Source of the DNA: Diplolepis rosae
Lineage: Eukaryota; Arthropoda; Insecta; Hymenoptera; Diplolepididae
Assembly: GCA_030998225.1 (NCBI GenBank)
Contig: JAPYXD010000678.1
Span: 1,240,001 to 1,304,000, forward strand
Direction of reading: 5' to 3'
DNA length: 64,000 nt
Of this stretch, positions 12,402 through 24,700 are shown one piece after another (position 1 is the first letter of the stretch; every line of letters starts with the position of its first letter). A model generated the notes under the pieces. It was not told the DNA's origin. It worked only from the letters and a program-made list of their open reading frames with translations, and made no database searches. Both the position numbers and the translations under genes were made by a program.

Positions 12402-13012
12402 GGGGGGAGATACCTCTAGAACCCTTAAAAAAGCAGTTTTTTTCAATTTTATTCTGGGAGAATGAAAACGAAGCAAGTCCGGATTTTTTGCATATATTAG
12501 AAGGCATTATTTAACTTAAAGAAAAAACAATTTTTTCATGATAGAAAAATACAAAATGGCGGAAATATGACGGATCCCGTCGATAGCGTCGCTGCTAACA
12601 TTTTTTGCGGCCGTCAACTTCCTGGCTAGGTTTTTCATCTGAAACGATAAAAGAAAATTTTTTATAAATCGGGAAGCTTTTATCGAGTGCATAGCAGGGG
12701 GCTTTGAGAATTTCGAAAAATTGAGTATATTTTCATGCGTTTCGTGAAAAAGTGCCATTTTTACCCGTGTTTTTTGACATGAAAATAGTTAAACAACTGT
12801 AGAAATACTATTTTTCTCGAAATCTTGACGGCCGGATAAAAAAAGTTAGTTTCGAGAAAACGAGCCTCAAAGTTTTTGTACATGAAAAAATATGTTCCAT
12901 TCAACTTACGGGTCATGAATGTTGGTGGATTATATTGTTGAATAGTTTTTCAATCGATTTGAGTAAAAACAAATTTTTTGATTTTTTGAAAATTCTAGAA
13001 GTATCTCCCCCC
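12402..13012. mobile_element. TTAA-flanked (piggyBac-type) MITE, 611 bp
   Basis: TTAA at 12398-12401 and 13013-13016 flanks inverted ends GGGGGGAGATACCTCTAGAA / TTCTAGAAGTATCTCCCCCC. TTAA duplication is the hallmark of piggyBac-like transposition. There is no transposase; two short minus-strand frames inside look incidental. It is nonautonomous and single-copy in this window. Confidence 0.85.
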
Positions 13013-13271
13013 TTAAGTTGAATTGCTCCAGACTTGAGAGTTTGAAAAATTCTTAATAATCTGTTCTGAAAGGATCTACTGGAGTAACTATGAATATATT
13101 GTATGCTGAGCAAATTCTCCAAATTCATAATGCATATACTCTAAGCAAAACTACACTTAAAAATTTTATTAATTCTAATGCACTTTAATTTAAAGGTGGT
13201 AAATTAAAATATCGACATTAAAGTAACACATTCTCACCATGAAACTCGCACTTCGCGCCCGGTGTTTTATA

Positions 13272-13545
13272 CGCTGTTAAAAATCTTAATTTTAATAGAC
13301 TGTAATATACAAATGGTAAATTATAATTAATAAATTTGTATATATTATGAAAAACTAATATACATTCATTTTAAATTTAATAACTTTTCAATTGAAATAT
13401 ATTAAAATTAACAAAGATTATTAAAATATATACAGATATGTGTATTCAAATTCAAATAAAAGTATGTATTTTTTAAGGTAAAAGTATTTTTAATTTAATA
13501 TGCGTTACTGAAAACAACTTTCATTACATGTAATGGAAGTTTAAG
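13272..13545. mobile_element. CACTGTT-family MITE fragment, inverted relative to 6565
   Basis: It starts TA|CGCTGTTAAAAATC and runs as the reverse complement of 6565-7007 down to TCATTACATGTAATGGAAG. Its far end is lost where a new TTAAGGGGAACTTCC terminus begins at about 13542, and no partner for that terminus was found. This copy lacks the 148-bp insertion, which allowed that insertion to be defined. Confidence 0.7.
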
Positions 13546-15684
13546 GGGAACTTCCACCTTGTACGTTCCAAAATATCGAATTTTTTTTGGTGCATTTTTC
13601 GAATTTACATATGAACTATCGAAAATGGATTCCCAAAAGGATTTTATGAAACAAATACCGCTTCTAGAATTACAAAGTTTTAAAGATGACTAGGCTTTAA
13701 AGTTTAACTTTAAATGCGTTTTTCTCAAAATTATTTTTTCCAAAACTGAGAACACGATTATAAGAAAAGTATTTGGTGAATCAAGCTGATTTTTGGACTG
13801 AATATTCATTGAACATGCCTCTTCCGTTCGAGATGCTAGATTTATTTTATATTCATTTTTCGCACTTTTAAAACTAAATGAACTATCGAAAATAGGCCAA
13901 AAAATTCATTTTTTTTACAAATAGGTGTCATTTCGCTTGATTTCAATATAGCCTTGAGTAAATTTAATTTTCTTTTTCATTTAAAAAAACGATTTTTTTA
14001 AAATGCATATGTGGCCCTAATGAAAAGGCCGATAGAGCCTTAAGTAAATTAAATTGTAATTCCAAAATGTTTTAAATAATATACATTCTATCAAAAAAGT
14101 ATCGAGAATTGGTCAATAAAATACAAATCAATTTGAAAAATCAAAAAAGTCATTTTTCACATAAAACTAATACCTTCTCATTTATGATGAGAATGTAAAA
14201 ATCACGTCATTCGAAAAAAAAAGAATTTTTTCTAAAAATTCGAAAATTTTAAGGTTATGTGAAAACTAGTGACAACATGTTTAAAAGGCCTTCAAATTCG
14301 TGATCAGTGGGTCAACATCTATAGAAAATTATGAGTCTCGTTTCTAGTTCAAGACACTTTTTTCTGTTTGGCTGTGTTATAAATACAGTCCTCATAAGTA
14401 GTTTTATTGCACAGAAAAACATCAACAATTTTTTAAATTCAGATGTAAAAATTTAAAAGAGGGATATTATTCTGAAGCACTACACACTCAAACATGTACA
14501 GCTTTTCCGGTAAATAGCTAAATGCAAATTTTCATATTCATGCAATTTAAAAGAGAGATTTTGTAATTAAAGAACATAGAGATAGAAAATGGTACGTTCT
14601 TTAAGTAAAGGGGATGCTTGGAATGAGCTTATTTTGCAAGGCCAAGGTACCTCAAGGTAGTTGCTGAACGTGCCCGGATAGAATGTTTAGAGACGCCTTC
14701 TCGTTGGAAATGGAAAGGCACGAAAAGAACAGTAGACCGCAAACTTCTAGACTTACTATAAATGAGAGAGAACCCATTGCGACATACAGGTATCCTTTGG
14801 TTCTACAGTTCATATTGCCTTCTCAGCAATACACATAACGCCTACCAATACTCGTATTTATCTACTCGATTCGTGGTCATGTTGACCACTTGATTCTTTT
14901 ATCATTTTTTTATTTTAAATATTAACTTCAGTTCTCAATAAATAAAGGAATTTTTATTTCTCACTTTACTCCAAATGTTAATCCTTTTACATTCTCTGAA
15001 TATAGAAAGTATACGATGCATATATAGCCTTTCGTTTATTTTAATTTAGTTTCACTTTGAATAAATAGGTATTTAATGAAATCCATTTTTCTCAACTTAA
15101 ATTAATAATTTAATTATAATACAACTATTCGATAAGAATTATGAATTTAAATATAGAAAAAAGATACATTTGCGGCCTTTATCAATGCATTAGACCCGAC
15201 CAATTACGACAAAATCTTGAACCAGTTTTCAGATATCACCTAAGAAAAAATATAGTAATCTAATGAAAGCGAAAGTCGTTTATTAACATTTACAATGAAT
15301 TCATAATATTATATATGCAACATTTTGAAAGTATATTAAGTATGATTTACAAGAAAATTAAGCTAATTTTTTGCTACGCCATCAGTATATATTCTTTCAC
15401 TATATCCAGGAAGGAATTGATTATGACTTTAATGTATCAAATAAAGTTACGGGAATTTCGCTATTCCGGCATTCTGTCAATTTTACTCGGTAAAATTTTC
15501 TTAATAAGATATAAAATCCCTATCAATGTTGCGATCTGAATTAATTTTTGTTATACAGTATGATAATATTCAAAAAATGATGATGATTTTAAAAAAGCGT
15601 ATAATATTTGAAATATAAGAGTTCAGTTGGAAATTAATAGAATATATAAGAAGTTATAACATAAGTAATTATACACAGATGACA
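13546..15684. other. Repeat fragments, no gene seen
   Basis: It contains two direct TGAACTATCGAAAAT repeats (about 13613 and 13870). There is an R-family end at about 14148-14192 (TTTTTCACATAAAAC through GATGAGAATGTAA). A short segment GATAGAGCCTTAAGTAAATT at about 14029-14048 recurs at about 29413. No credible exon. Confidence 0.5.
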
Positions 15685-15688
15685 TTAA

Positions 15689-15892
15689 GGACATGTAATA
15701 CTTGAGAAAAATAGCAAGTTCATGTGAACGATTTGGTCTATTTTCTTCATTTTTGTGTCTAAAATACATAAAATTTTAGGAAATAGTGGAGAAGATATTA
15801 TAGAAACGGACGCAGATAAACTATTTTTGGTTTTGACAATAGAAAAAAGTTTTCCGATATATATTTTATAATTTCGCAAGTATCACATGCCC
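15689..15892. mobile_element. TTAA-flanked palindromic MITE, GGGCATGTGATACTT family (204 bp)
   Basis: TTAA at 15685-15688 and 15893-15896 flanks ends GGACATGTAATACTT and AAGTATCACATGCCC. Full-length relatives sit at 57405-57751 and 62278-62622. This copy is shorter, having lost part of one arm. It is piggyBac-type by target site and has no coding capacity. Confidence 0.8.
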
Positions 15893-15896
15893 TTAA

Positions 15897-16892
15897 TGTT
15901 ACAAGGGATGAAACAGATGAATATTTTCTTCACTGAGATATTTATTTCTTTTTGAGTATATTCAAGGAACCAACTATAGTGGGTGGCCAAAATAATATAT
16001 GCTTGTGGGTTATCACTTTCATGTATTTTTAAAATCCTTTTTTTGTGTATTAGAATTTTTAACATATCTGACCGTCCGCGGAGAAAGGTACCTAACAAAA
16101 AATCGATTTTCAGTTACTTTTTTTGTTATTAATCTAGAAAGATATAGTGATAATAAGCGCAAATCCACTAACGAAGTAACTCTCTTGCGATCGGGCGTCC
16201 TGTCCTGTCACATATGCAGTAGTGTAAAAAGGAAAGTATATCAGAGAGTATTCACATAGTTGTATAAGACGGAAATAGTGAATAGTATAAGATATAAGAC
16301 AATGCGAAAGTATCGATCGCCGGGGTAGCCAATATTCTAATGAGGTGCAAATCGCATAGCTAGTGTACTCTTAGATACTCGTATATAGAATTATAGATTG
16401 TAGATATATTATGTATAAAGTGGTATTTGAGCAAAGTCGAAAGTGCAGTTCCGTAGAGAAGACGTAAAGGTAGGATATTCCACCTCTTAAGATATAAAGG
16501 TACACGGGACTTTTCCCCTCGCGTGGTATATTTGAAAAGGAGGTGAATGCGCACAAGAGAGAGGTACCATTGGATAGGGAATTGGGGCAGGAGCCAATAG
16601 TGAGTAGCGAAGGTGGAGCGATAGGTATTAAATAGGTGTGCAGGATAAAGCAGGCACCTTTAATGTAATCGGTGGAAATTTGGATTACAGTGATCCGAAT
16701 TGAGTGGTGGTATATGATATACAATATACGGTGGATACAGATATAGAGCTATTATAGCTCGCGGAGTGCAAGTCGCCGCCGGGCCGAACTAACAAGTGAC
16801 AGTCTTCTGATAGAAACGGCGGGCATAGTAGTCAGTCGCCGCCGAACCAGTGACTCAGACAGTCCGCAAAGGAGTTGTCTTAACTAAGAACC
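15897..16892 (+). promoter_or_regulatory. Probable promoter and 5-prime UTR of the 16893 exon
   Basis: From about 16260 to 16892 the composition becomes more GC-rich than the surroundings. CpG-rich segments appear near 16740-16860, with two AGTCGCCGCCG segments at about 16770 and 16835. No canonical TATA box could be fixed, so the transcription start is not placed. The ATG at 16893 has a usable context (AGAACCATGA). Confidence 0.4.
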
Positions 16893-17055
16893 ATGAGGTT
16901 CTTTGATAGTTGCAAACCGATAAACCGTGTCCTCCTCATCTCCGCGGCGTTTCTTCTCCTTTTCCTTCTGAACATCCCGTCCCTAGATGCAGTACGCGCC
17001 TCTAGTGCCAAGAGCTCCACCACCACCACCACCGTCAACGCCAAAAAGAAAAAGG
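16893..17055 (+). CDS. First coding exon of a secreted or membrane protein
   Basis: It encodes 54 residues before a strong splice donor (AAAAAGG|GTAAGTC), leaving phase 1. The N-terminus has a basic n-region (MRFFDSCKPINR) and a hydrophobic core of about 18 residues (VLLISAAFLLLFLLNIPS). A signal-peptidase-like AVRA|SS site follows around residues 33-37. A Ser/Thr-rich, then Lys-rich stretch (STTTTTVNAKKKK) comes next. This looks like a classical signal-peptide exon followed by a long intron. The frame stays open into the intron for some way (to about 17420), but with low-complexity Ser/Phe-rich residues typical of pyrimidine-rich intron sequence. Later exons were not identified with confidence; 43370-43455 has a compatible phase but is speculative. 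The gene is not recognised. Confidence 0.65.
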
Positions 17056-17928
17056 GTAAGTCTATTCTTACTTGCAACTTTACTTTACTCTTTTCACAAT
17101 CTACCATTATCATCCTCCTTTCATTCTCATCATCTCACATTTATTTCAATTTTTTCCCTTTTCATCACTCCCACTGCATCATTAACCATTATCATCTTTT
17201 ACAATATTTCATTACTCTTCTTACTTTATGCATTCTGGATGAGTCAGCATCATCTCTTTTTTTTCCAATCCATTCCTTTTTATTATACCTCCATTCTGGA
17301 ATTTCCATATTCTTCTTCTTCTTCTTCCTGGTACCTTCATCATCAGATACCCTTCTTTCACTCTCGTTTCTTGTTTTCTCGCTTTCTTCTCAAGTCGCGA
17401 GTGAAGTGATACATCAATCATAGGATTAATGAGAATGTTTATGAGTAAAGTAAACAATAGTGAAGTGTTGGCGGAAAGCGAGTGCGATAGGGTGAATCAT
17501 GACTGAGTTGCTGTTCCTGATTCTGCAAATCGACCAAAGAGGTGACTGGAAACCTTCTCCTGTAAATCTTTTCATCCTATCCATATCGAGATTTTTCGAT
17601 ACGAGCCAATCCATCTCTATTTAGTGACTTCTTCTTCGTGTAACCAAAGAAGGTCAATTCATTGTAATAGACCTTTTCATCGAATAAAAACGATTGATCG
17701 CACGTCAAGCGATATTCAAGTCTATCGAGCAATTTTCGCAAGAGAAAAGAAGACAAAGATATGTCAAGTCTTTTCCCCACTTTCGAAACGGAACTAAAAA
17801 ATGCTGGAAACATTTTAAGGTAGTCATGATGCCATATTTGCTTCCGCTCTTGAATAAATAGGTCTATTGGCATCTTATCAATGTAGCATTCTAGATCTGC
17901 ACATATTACTAGTTACACATTTTGTCTG
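17056..17928 (+). other. Start of a long intron, pyrimidine-rich
   Basis: Downstream of the donor, 17060-17400 is strongly C/T-rich on the plus strand. It yields spurious long frames on both strands. No second exon was seen. Confidence 0.5.
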
Positions 17929-18168
17929 CACTGTTGGAGATGTTCGAAAATTTACAAAATTATTATGTTACGAAAGTAATGTAAAATTTTACGAATTTTC
18001 ATAAAATCTATCTTAAAACTACCAAACTGTAATATAATTTAAAAAAAATTAAATTTACGAAAAAGTCACTAAATTTTTGAAAATTCTATTTTAATTTTAC
18101 GAAACTTTAAATGAATTAAACTCCAGTCACACGTTTCAGAAAAATTACGGCAGAAATTTCTAACAGTG
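17929..18168. mobile_element. TA-type MITE, CACTGTT family (240 bp)
   Basis: It starts CACTGTTGGAGATGTTCG and ends AATTTCTAACAGTG followed by TA. The left end matches the element at 56137, the right end the element at 26003. It contains the shared internal phrase ACTACCAAACTGTAA. Confidence 0.8.
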
Positions 18169-18568
18169 TAGTACATCTTGTAAATATTACACGTGACGTA
18201 TATTATAAGGGATATACGTTTGAATAAGGTTTAAGACATCAAAATCCCTTACTATTTTCATTACTGGTTCATAATTTCATATAATCTTTTGTAATTTGGT
18301 GAAACATCAAAATCTTAGTGTGGTAAATCCCTCAGTCTTATCCTGACGAGGTTTAGTGCCAATCTATATCTATGTGTTCATCCTCTCATTCACATAACGG
18401 TCTTCATGCTTGGAGTTCTCATGATTCCAAATGCCGTTAAATGAGATTAACCAGATGACTCAAACTTCAGAGGAAAGATGCTCTTGATCATGATGCGTGA
18501 AAAATGACAAAGTGACGTTGCTAATGCTAGTTTGTTTCTCTCAAGTTTTTTTGTCGTTTCAACATCGA

Positions 18569-18695
18569 CACAGAGAGAAATTTTGAAAATTTAATATGAA
18601 TGTATATTAATGTTTCATAATATACAAAATATATTAATTTTAATTTACCACATTTATATTATGGTCTATTAAAATAATTAAGATTTTTAACAGTG
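18569..18695. mobile_element. Short MITE fragment of the CACTGTT group
   Basis: The right end (AAGATTTTTAACAGTG followed by TA) and about 100 bp inside it match the right arm of 6565-7007. The left end CACAGAGAGAAATTTTG is a weak match to the family terminus. Confidence 0.55.
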
Positions 18696-18699
18696 TATG

Positions 18700-20298
18700 C
18701 TAAAGTTGCATATCATTTGTCGAATCTTTAATATTTTTACTGTGAAAAATTTCCAGTCCGCTAAGAATAATTACCATTAAACCTTAATTTTCCCTAAATT
18801 CCTAATATTTTTAGAATTATCAATACAAAATAAAACGTATATTGCTATAAAAAGTTTATCCGTGTACCCGTGGGAAAGGTGCCTGAAATTTCAAATCTTT
18901 TTACATTAAAAAAGGCTTCAACTTGCAAATTCAAATTGTATTGACTAGGCTCCATATTACTTTATTTAGGATTTCTAATCAGCATATCAATATTTGATCT
19001 CGAAATTTAAAAAAAAATTTCTCGAATTAGAAAATTTGGCGAAACGAAATTTTATTGAAATCTGTGCGAAAGGGAAGAAGGAGTAGGATGGCGCTTGGCG
19101 GAACCTGTTCACCTAAATGAAACCTGTCTCGGAAGTTTCATCCGCGTACACTTATATACATATTAACATACACATTGCCTTGCCATATGCCGGTCATTGT
19201 CTGGAACCTGAAAACAAGTTTATTAAATTGACAGTCCTTAACGGAGTTTGTGTATTAAAAGGAATCAGTGGCCACGTCATTGAACTTGTAAACGGCAGGT
19301 TTTTTGTATGTAATAGGCCTCAGTCGCGGTAAAAGAGAGGGGAAATAATGTGACAGAACGTTATCCGAAGAAAAGAAAAAAAATTGTAATAAGATCTGTA
19401 TAAATGAATTGCGAAAGATTTGGTTAGACGTTCATTAATGTTTATATCGAGTAGGTATCTCGCACATCCTAGGAAAGACCCCTTCGTGACCCGGTTTGAC
19501 AGGATCACAATCACGGTGAAATCCACAAGAAAGCACTATGCTAAGTTTCTCGTGGTCGTAAAAATTGATAACTAATGGATTTACAAGTCTTGGAAGGTAA
19601 TTCGAATAAAATCAGTCAATAGATGTATCGATCACTCTCTTCAGAGTAATTGAATCTCGTACCGACGATAATCACGGGAATGATTGCGTTCGTGTGTCCC
19701 AGAAACAACTCGTCCAAATAGACGAGACCATATAAGTTGAATTTATATGAAAGAAGTTCTTATTTTTTGAATATTTATATGTTTTCTAGGTATTACTTAA
19801 TCTGCATACTGATCCACTTATCGTTTATAATAAGTAATCATGAAAAAAATTTCTGCTGGTAGAAAATTAAGATTTATTTCTCCGTTGAAAGCACATGCTG
19901 GCTAAGGTTCATCTCTGTTTCAATTAGATGTCTCACAGTGCTGAATCCCTGCACTTGATCTCTTTCATCTTCTAAGTGAAGTGCAGAGGCAGCCTTTACA
20001 TTTTCAAGGTGACACGCGACGGGACTCGCTATACAACTGTTCCGTATGACGCTTTGTTAATGTTTATTTATTTAACAGAGGAACAATTTTAATAACAAAG
20101 ATACTCTCGAGTCAAAATTTAGAACGTTATTTGAAGGGTCAAAAAAAGTTTTCGACGGCTATAAGGCGTTTTATCTGACCTTAAAAGGTGATTTTCGGTG
20201 AAAGCGGATTTTAAACATCCTTTTAGCTAGAGATGTAATAATTGTGAATCAGATTTGAGCGGTTTTAAAGAAAAAAGATTCCTAGTTACAATTCTATA
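18700..20298. other. No gene seen
   Basis: AT-rich with a modest GC rise at 19060-19340. Short overlapping frames on both strands have no recognisable product. Confidence 0.5.
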
Positions 20299-20300
20299 TA

Positions 20301-20591
20301 CAGGGTGAGGCACATAAAGTGTTACAAGGCGATAGCACTCAAACTATTGATCATATCCAAAAATGTTTCAGACAAAAGTTTCAGTGTTCGAGAAGGTCGC
20401 CATACTGGACCACCCTATTTTTTTATCGGTGGAGGCGCTGAAGCTACGTCAAGGTCAACTCCACTTTTTTAAATGCAACACAAGGCCATTCTAGTAATCG
20501 AAAAAAATACATGGTTCCATATAAACAAGTTTTGTATATGATCAATAGTTTGAGTGCTATCGCTCTGTAACACTTTACGTGCCTCACCCTC
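20301..20591. mobile_element. TA-flanked MITE with long TIRs (291 bp)
   Basis: TA precedes CAGGGTGAGGCACATAAAGT, and GTGCCTCACCCTC is followed by TA. The inverted repeat extends about 60 bp on each side (through TATTGATCATAT). No coding sequence. Tc1/mariner-type by its TA target. Confidence 0.88.
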
Positions 20592-20722
20592 TATAGTCGA
20601 ATCAAGTTCGGATTTAATAGTATTTTTTTCATACTTTGTAACATCATTCTGAAAATAACTTGCCTGAGTAAAAAAAAATTATTTACTTGTAAGCAATCGA
20701 TACTTGAAACATTTCTTTAGGG

Positions 20723-20964
20723 TAGGGTAGACCGGGGTGGAATGGGACACCGGGGTAAGACGGGACGGCAAATTTTTGAGTAAATTATGTGAGTTTTGAG
20801 ATTATTCTTAATATTATATTATACAGTTTTTAGATTTCTTAAGAATTGCAAGATGATTTTTTCTACTCATATCTAAAAAGATAAATCTTAAAATCCAGAT
20901 AATTTATGTGACAACTTACCATCCCGTCTGACTCCGGTGTCCCATTCCACCCCGATCTATCCTA
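20723..20964. mobile_element. MITE with GGGGTGGAATGGGACA ends (about 240 bp)
   Basis: The left end TAGGGTAGACCGGGGTGG and the complement of the right end (TAGGATAGATCGGGGTGG) form a TIR of about 43 bp, continuing AATGGGACACCGG. TA can be read as the target duplication. Interior AT-rich. Confidence 0.85.
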
Positions 20965-21159
20965 CTGATTTGCTAACAACGACTTGTTGATATTAAAGAA
21001 CTTATTTATGTACATATTGTCAAGCCAAAGTTGCAGTATGTGATGGGAACTGGAAATTAAATAAATTTGTAAGAATTACATTTTTTTGAAATTCCCGCGT
21101 TTTTCTTCCATACTCGGCACATGCGCAGTTAATTCAAGCATTACACTGCGTCCGCTTAA

Positions 21160-21788
21160 GGATATACACTAGGTACAGTCAATCTAAAAATTCGCCAATC
21201 TTTATAATGATTTATAAAATCGACAAAAATAGATTTATTATTAATCCTTGTGAATTTTAAAGGAGGCTTCTAAGCGTAACTTAGAAAAAAATAGTTCAGT
21301 TTGGAATTGTTTACTTAGAAAAAATTATTTAGATTGTATTTTTTGTTTTCTCTTCACAAAAAAATTACAATTCTTTTTTAATTATAATGATGAAAGGCTC
21401 ATTTTACTCTTTAAAAGATTCCCTGCAATTCTATTGAAGTGAGTTTTAATAAAAAAAATTTGCTTGGAAATTATACAGTTATTATTGTTATAAACAATGA
21501 TAGTTTAAATTGTAATTAAACCGACCCGAATAAAATTGCAGGGAATCCGTTAAAGAATAAAATGAGGCCTTGATCATTAGAATTAAATAAGAACTGTAAT
21601 TTTTTTGTGAATGGAAAACTAAAAATTAAAATCTAAATAACATTTGTTAAGTAAAAAAATTTAACCTGATCTATTTCTTTCTGAATCACTTTTAGAAGCG
21701 TAATTATTAATGGATTTATTTTTGTTGATTTTATAAAGCATTATAAAGATTTGCGAATTTTGAGATTGACTGTACTTAGTGTACATCC
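21160..21788. mobile_element. TTAA-flanked full palindrome MITE (629 bp)
   Basis: TTAA at 21156-21159 and 21789-21792 flanks GGATATACACTAGGTACAG and its complement. The inverted repeat covers essentially the whole element. Matches run through GTCAATCT, TTCGC and TTTATAATG, and the inner arms (AATTGCAGGGAAT at about 21536 with its complement at about 21420) show that it folds back to the centre. No open frame of note. piggyBac-type by target. Confidence 0.88.
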
Positions 21789-21792
21789 TTAA

Positions 21793-24700
21793 AACCGCTC
21801 AAACAACAACTAAAAATTGAGCGGATCAAGTCAACGAAACAGAAAATTCTCGAACAAGAATTAGTTTCTTCGCCCAAAGTTCGCCTTTAAATCGAATTTA
21901 AATCTCTCCAGGGAGTAAAATTCGTTTAAACAACGTTCTTAATTTCAATTCAGGTTTACAAATGGGATATTCACTTGTGGTAAAACGCAAGTATAGTAGA
22001 CAACTTTCCTTCTCATTCTTGGAACAATACAAACTTTCCTCATACACTTTTATTGAAATTTGTCGGAAGGATGGTACTTTCTATACTAGCGTACGTGCTT
22101 TGTCGCCCGGAAAATCTAGAAGTGACACCTTTTGCATAAATCAAAGTGTATTCGTACGCATACGCATAGTAGAGGAGAGATTAATGCAAACTTATTCCAC
22201 GTTTTGCCAAGTGCGTGAAAGCAGAGTCTATTTCTATATAAAAAAAGAAATGATCGCTCTATTAGTATCAGTGAAAAGAAGACATTTTTATTCTGGATAA
22301 ATACAATGCCTGAAAATTACTAGAAAGAATGAAATTATCTTCAGGTCATTCATTTCAAATGTAAATTCCCCTTATTATTTAAAAGTCTGACTAATTTCGT
22401 AATAGAGAAATATTTTTCCTGTGTAAATTATTCATATATAATTATAAAATACTGAGAAAACTTAAAATTCATTTCACGTGCTTACATATCTCTATATATT
22501 TAAGGCAATTTTTCAAGACAATGGGGATTGAAATTTAAAAACAATTTTCTAATTCTTTGATTTAAAAAACCTTTGTATTTTAAAAATTCCAAATGTGCTT
22601 CGCACATGCAGTCTGTGCACGTGTACATTGTATTTAGTCTTGGCAGCTTTGCTAAAAGTCTTTGAACATAAATAAATAATCGCATGTTAGGTACATAGAT
22701 TTGGAGCTACTCACTCCAAATAAATGATGCAAATAATTTAATTCAAAATATCAAAAAATGATTCAAGAGGTTAGGAAGAAATAGAAAAATTTTCCGTCAT
22801 TTATAATTTTAGTTACCTATTAGTTTGAAATATGCAGTGATTTATTTATCTTCAGAAACTTTCAGCGAAACTTTCAAATATGAGATGCCATGACAGCAAA
22901 ATGTCAAGAAACGTGATGTTTATAGGTATCAATCCCCTATTTTTGTAAAACTTGTCGTAATGAGTAAAGGTATTCCATGTGTTGACTGAATATGATTTAA
23001 CATGAATTATTATGATTTATTATTATGTTCGAGAAATTCAAAATAAAACTTTAAATCCAAATAATCTGAATGATAGTATCTTGAAAATAAAGTTTTAAAA
23101 ATTGAGCATTCTTTGATCTCATGTATTTCCTGCTGTATTACTAACCAAGTGACAAACAACTGCTGCCATTCCATAATTGTGAAAGTAAATGTACGAAACA
23201 ATTAAACGACTCCAGGAGAACGCTCCTACAAGTAACTGAGAAAAAAGATGCTTTCTGTCATTCGCGGTTGGATCAGGAATAAGTAACGGTTTTGGGTGAA
23301 AGTTTATGCGATAAACAAGTTTACAGACCATTTCCCACAATTTCAGGGTGTGCTACGTGAAGATTCTATCCAGCGTCAAAAATCAATTCTAATTTTCTCA
23401 AAAGTGTCCACTAAATTACTTGTTACACATAATTTCAGTATACAATAGAAAGAAAGTCTTAAATTGTTTACATCCTTCAGAAAATGTTCTTTCAAAAGCG
23501 ACTGCCAAATCTATAAGTGCAAAAGAAGCCTATACTTTTTGACTTTCTTGTATCACCTACATCTTAAAGTTAATCGATTTTATCCTCAAAATAAATTTTA
23601 TTTTCACAGTTTAGAATAATTGTCAATATATAACTTCGGGAGCTCTCCCGTTTCTGTTTGTGAGCAATAAATCAAATTTATCCCTAAAATAAAAAGCACA
23701 TTATAAATAAAGTTGCCATGAAATTCGTGACCATTAAAAATCCATTAAAATTCGTGCCTATTCACTGTAAATTTAAAGACGAAAAAAATGTGCTCTCGGA
23801 TCTAGATGATAATTACAGGTATATTTATCCTTTGATAATTTTAATGTACTCTTTCTCGACTAAATAAAAAGTGTAGGTTGTTTAAGTTCAATACCTACAA
23901 TTTGGCAATGCACATTCATGTTATATAATACAGTCAGAAAATATTGAAAGGCCTCGGGTGAAAGAACGACTTCAACCCACACGCTTTAACGTGAAAATGA
24001 CTAAGGTACACCTACTTCTTTCAGAACATTTTAGAGCATTAATTGTATACAATGGCAATAAAAGTTTTTTTGTTTTCTCCATGATACACGTTGGAAATTG
24101 TCAGTATGACGTTAAGTGTATACATAATATAGGCGTGTCTGTTGAGTTGTGAGTTCAGGTACTAAAGTTGAACGATACGTGCCTCAAAGGATACCTATGT
24201 ATCAAGAATACACGCACTACAAATGTATACGCAATGTATATTACACATGGTTGTCGACATAATGTGCATTTATAAAAATGTTAATGCCTTCGGGAATTAA
24301 GCCTTCAATTAATTGACAGAAATACAATTTAGGTAAATTGCAGCTTTTTATACTAGTGAGATATAGTAACACGCATTCAAATTATGCATGCGCATAAAGA
24401 GAGTTGCAGCACTTTTCCCAGCGTTTGTTTAAAATGCGCGAAAGAGTGAAGAAATTCCAGATACGCAAAAGGTTCAAGTATGTACACAAGACTATGACTT
24501 TCGGTTTGCGAATCACAGAGGCTTATATTTTTCTTAATTATTCAGGAGTAACTTCACTAATAATACATTTTTCTGTGTTTGACAGTAACACGTTACAGTT
24601 TTTGCTAAACGGTAACAGAAAAAAGAACGCTACCTCTTCGTTACATAATGAACATTTCAAATGATACTTTGCGTCACATTGAATTTCACGAAAACCAATC

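Noticed and set aside
16371..16724. 117-codon minus-strand frame opposite the putative 5-prime UTR
   Set aside because: Ser/Tyr/Ile-rich, no domain; better explained as antisense of UTR or promoter sequence.
17056..17423. Continuation of the signal-peptide frame and an overlapping 140-codon frame
   Set aside because: The Ser/Phe/Leu-rich translation reflects a pyrimidine-rich intron just after a consensus donor.
23119..23340. Minus-strand frame with a possible donor (CACTTG|GTTAGT)
   Set aside because: The donor is weak, no acceptor or start context supports it, and the translation shows no family.
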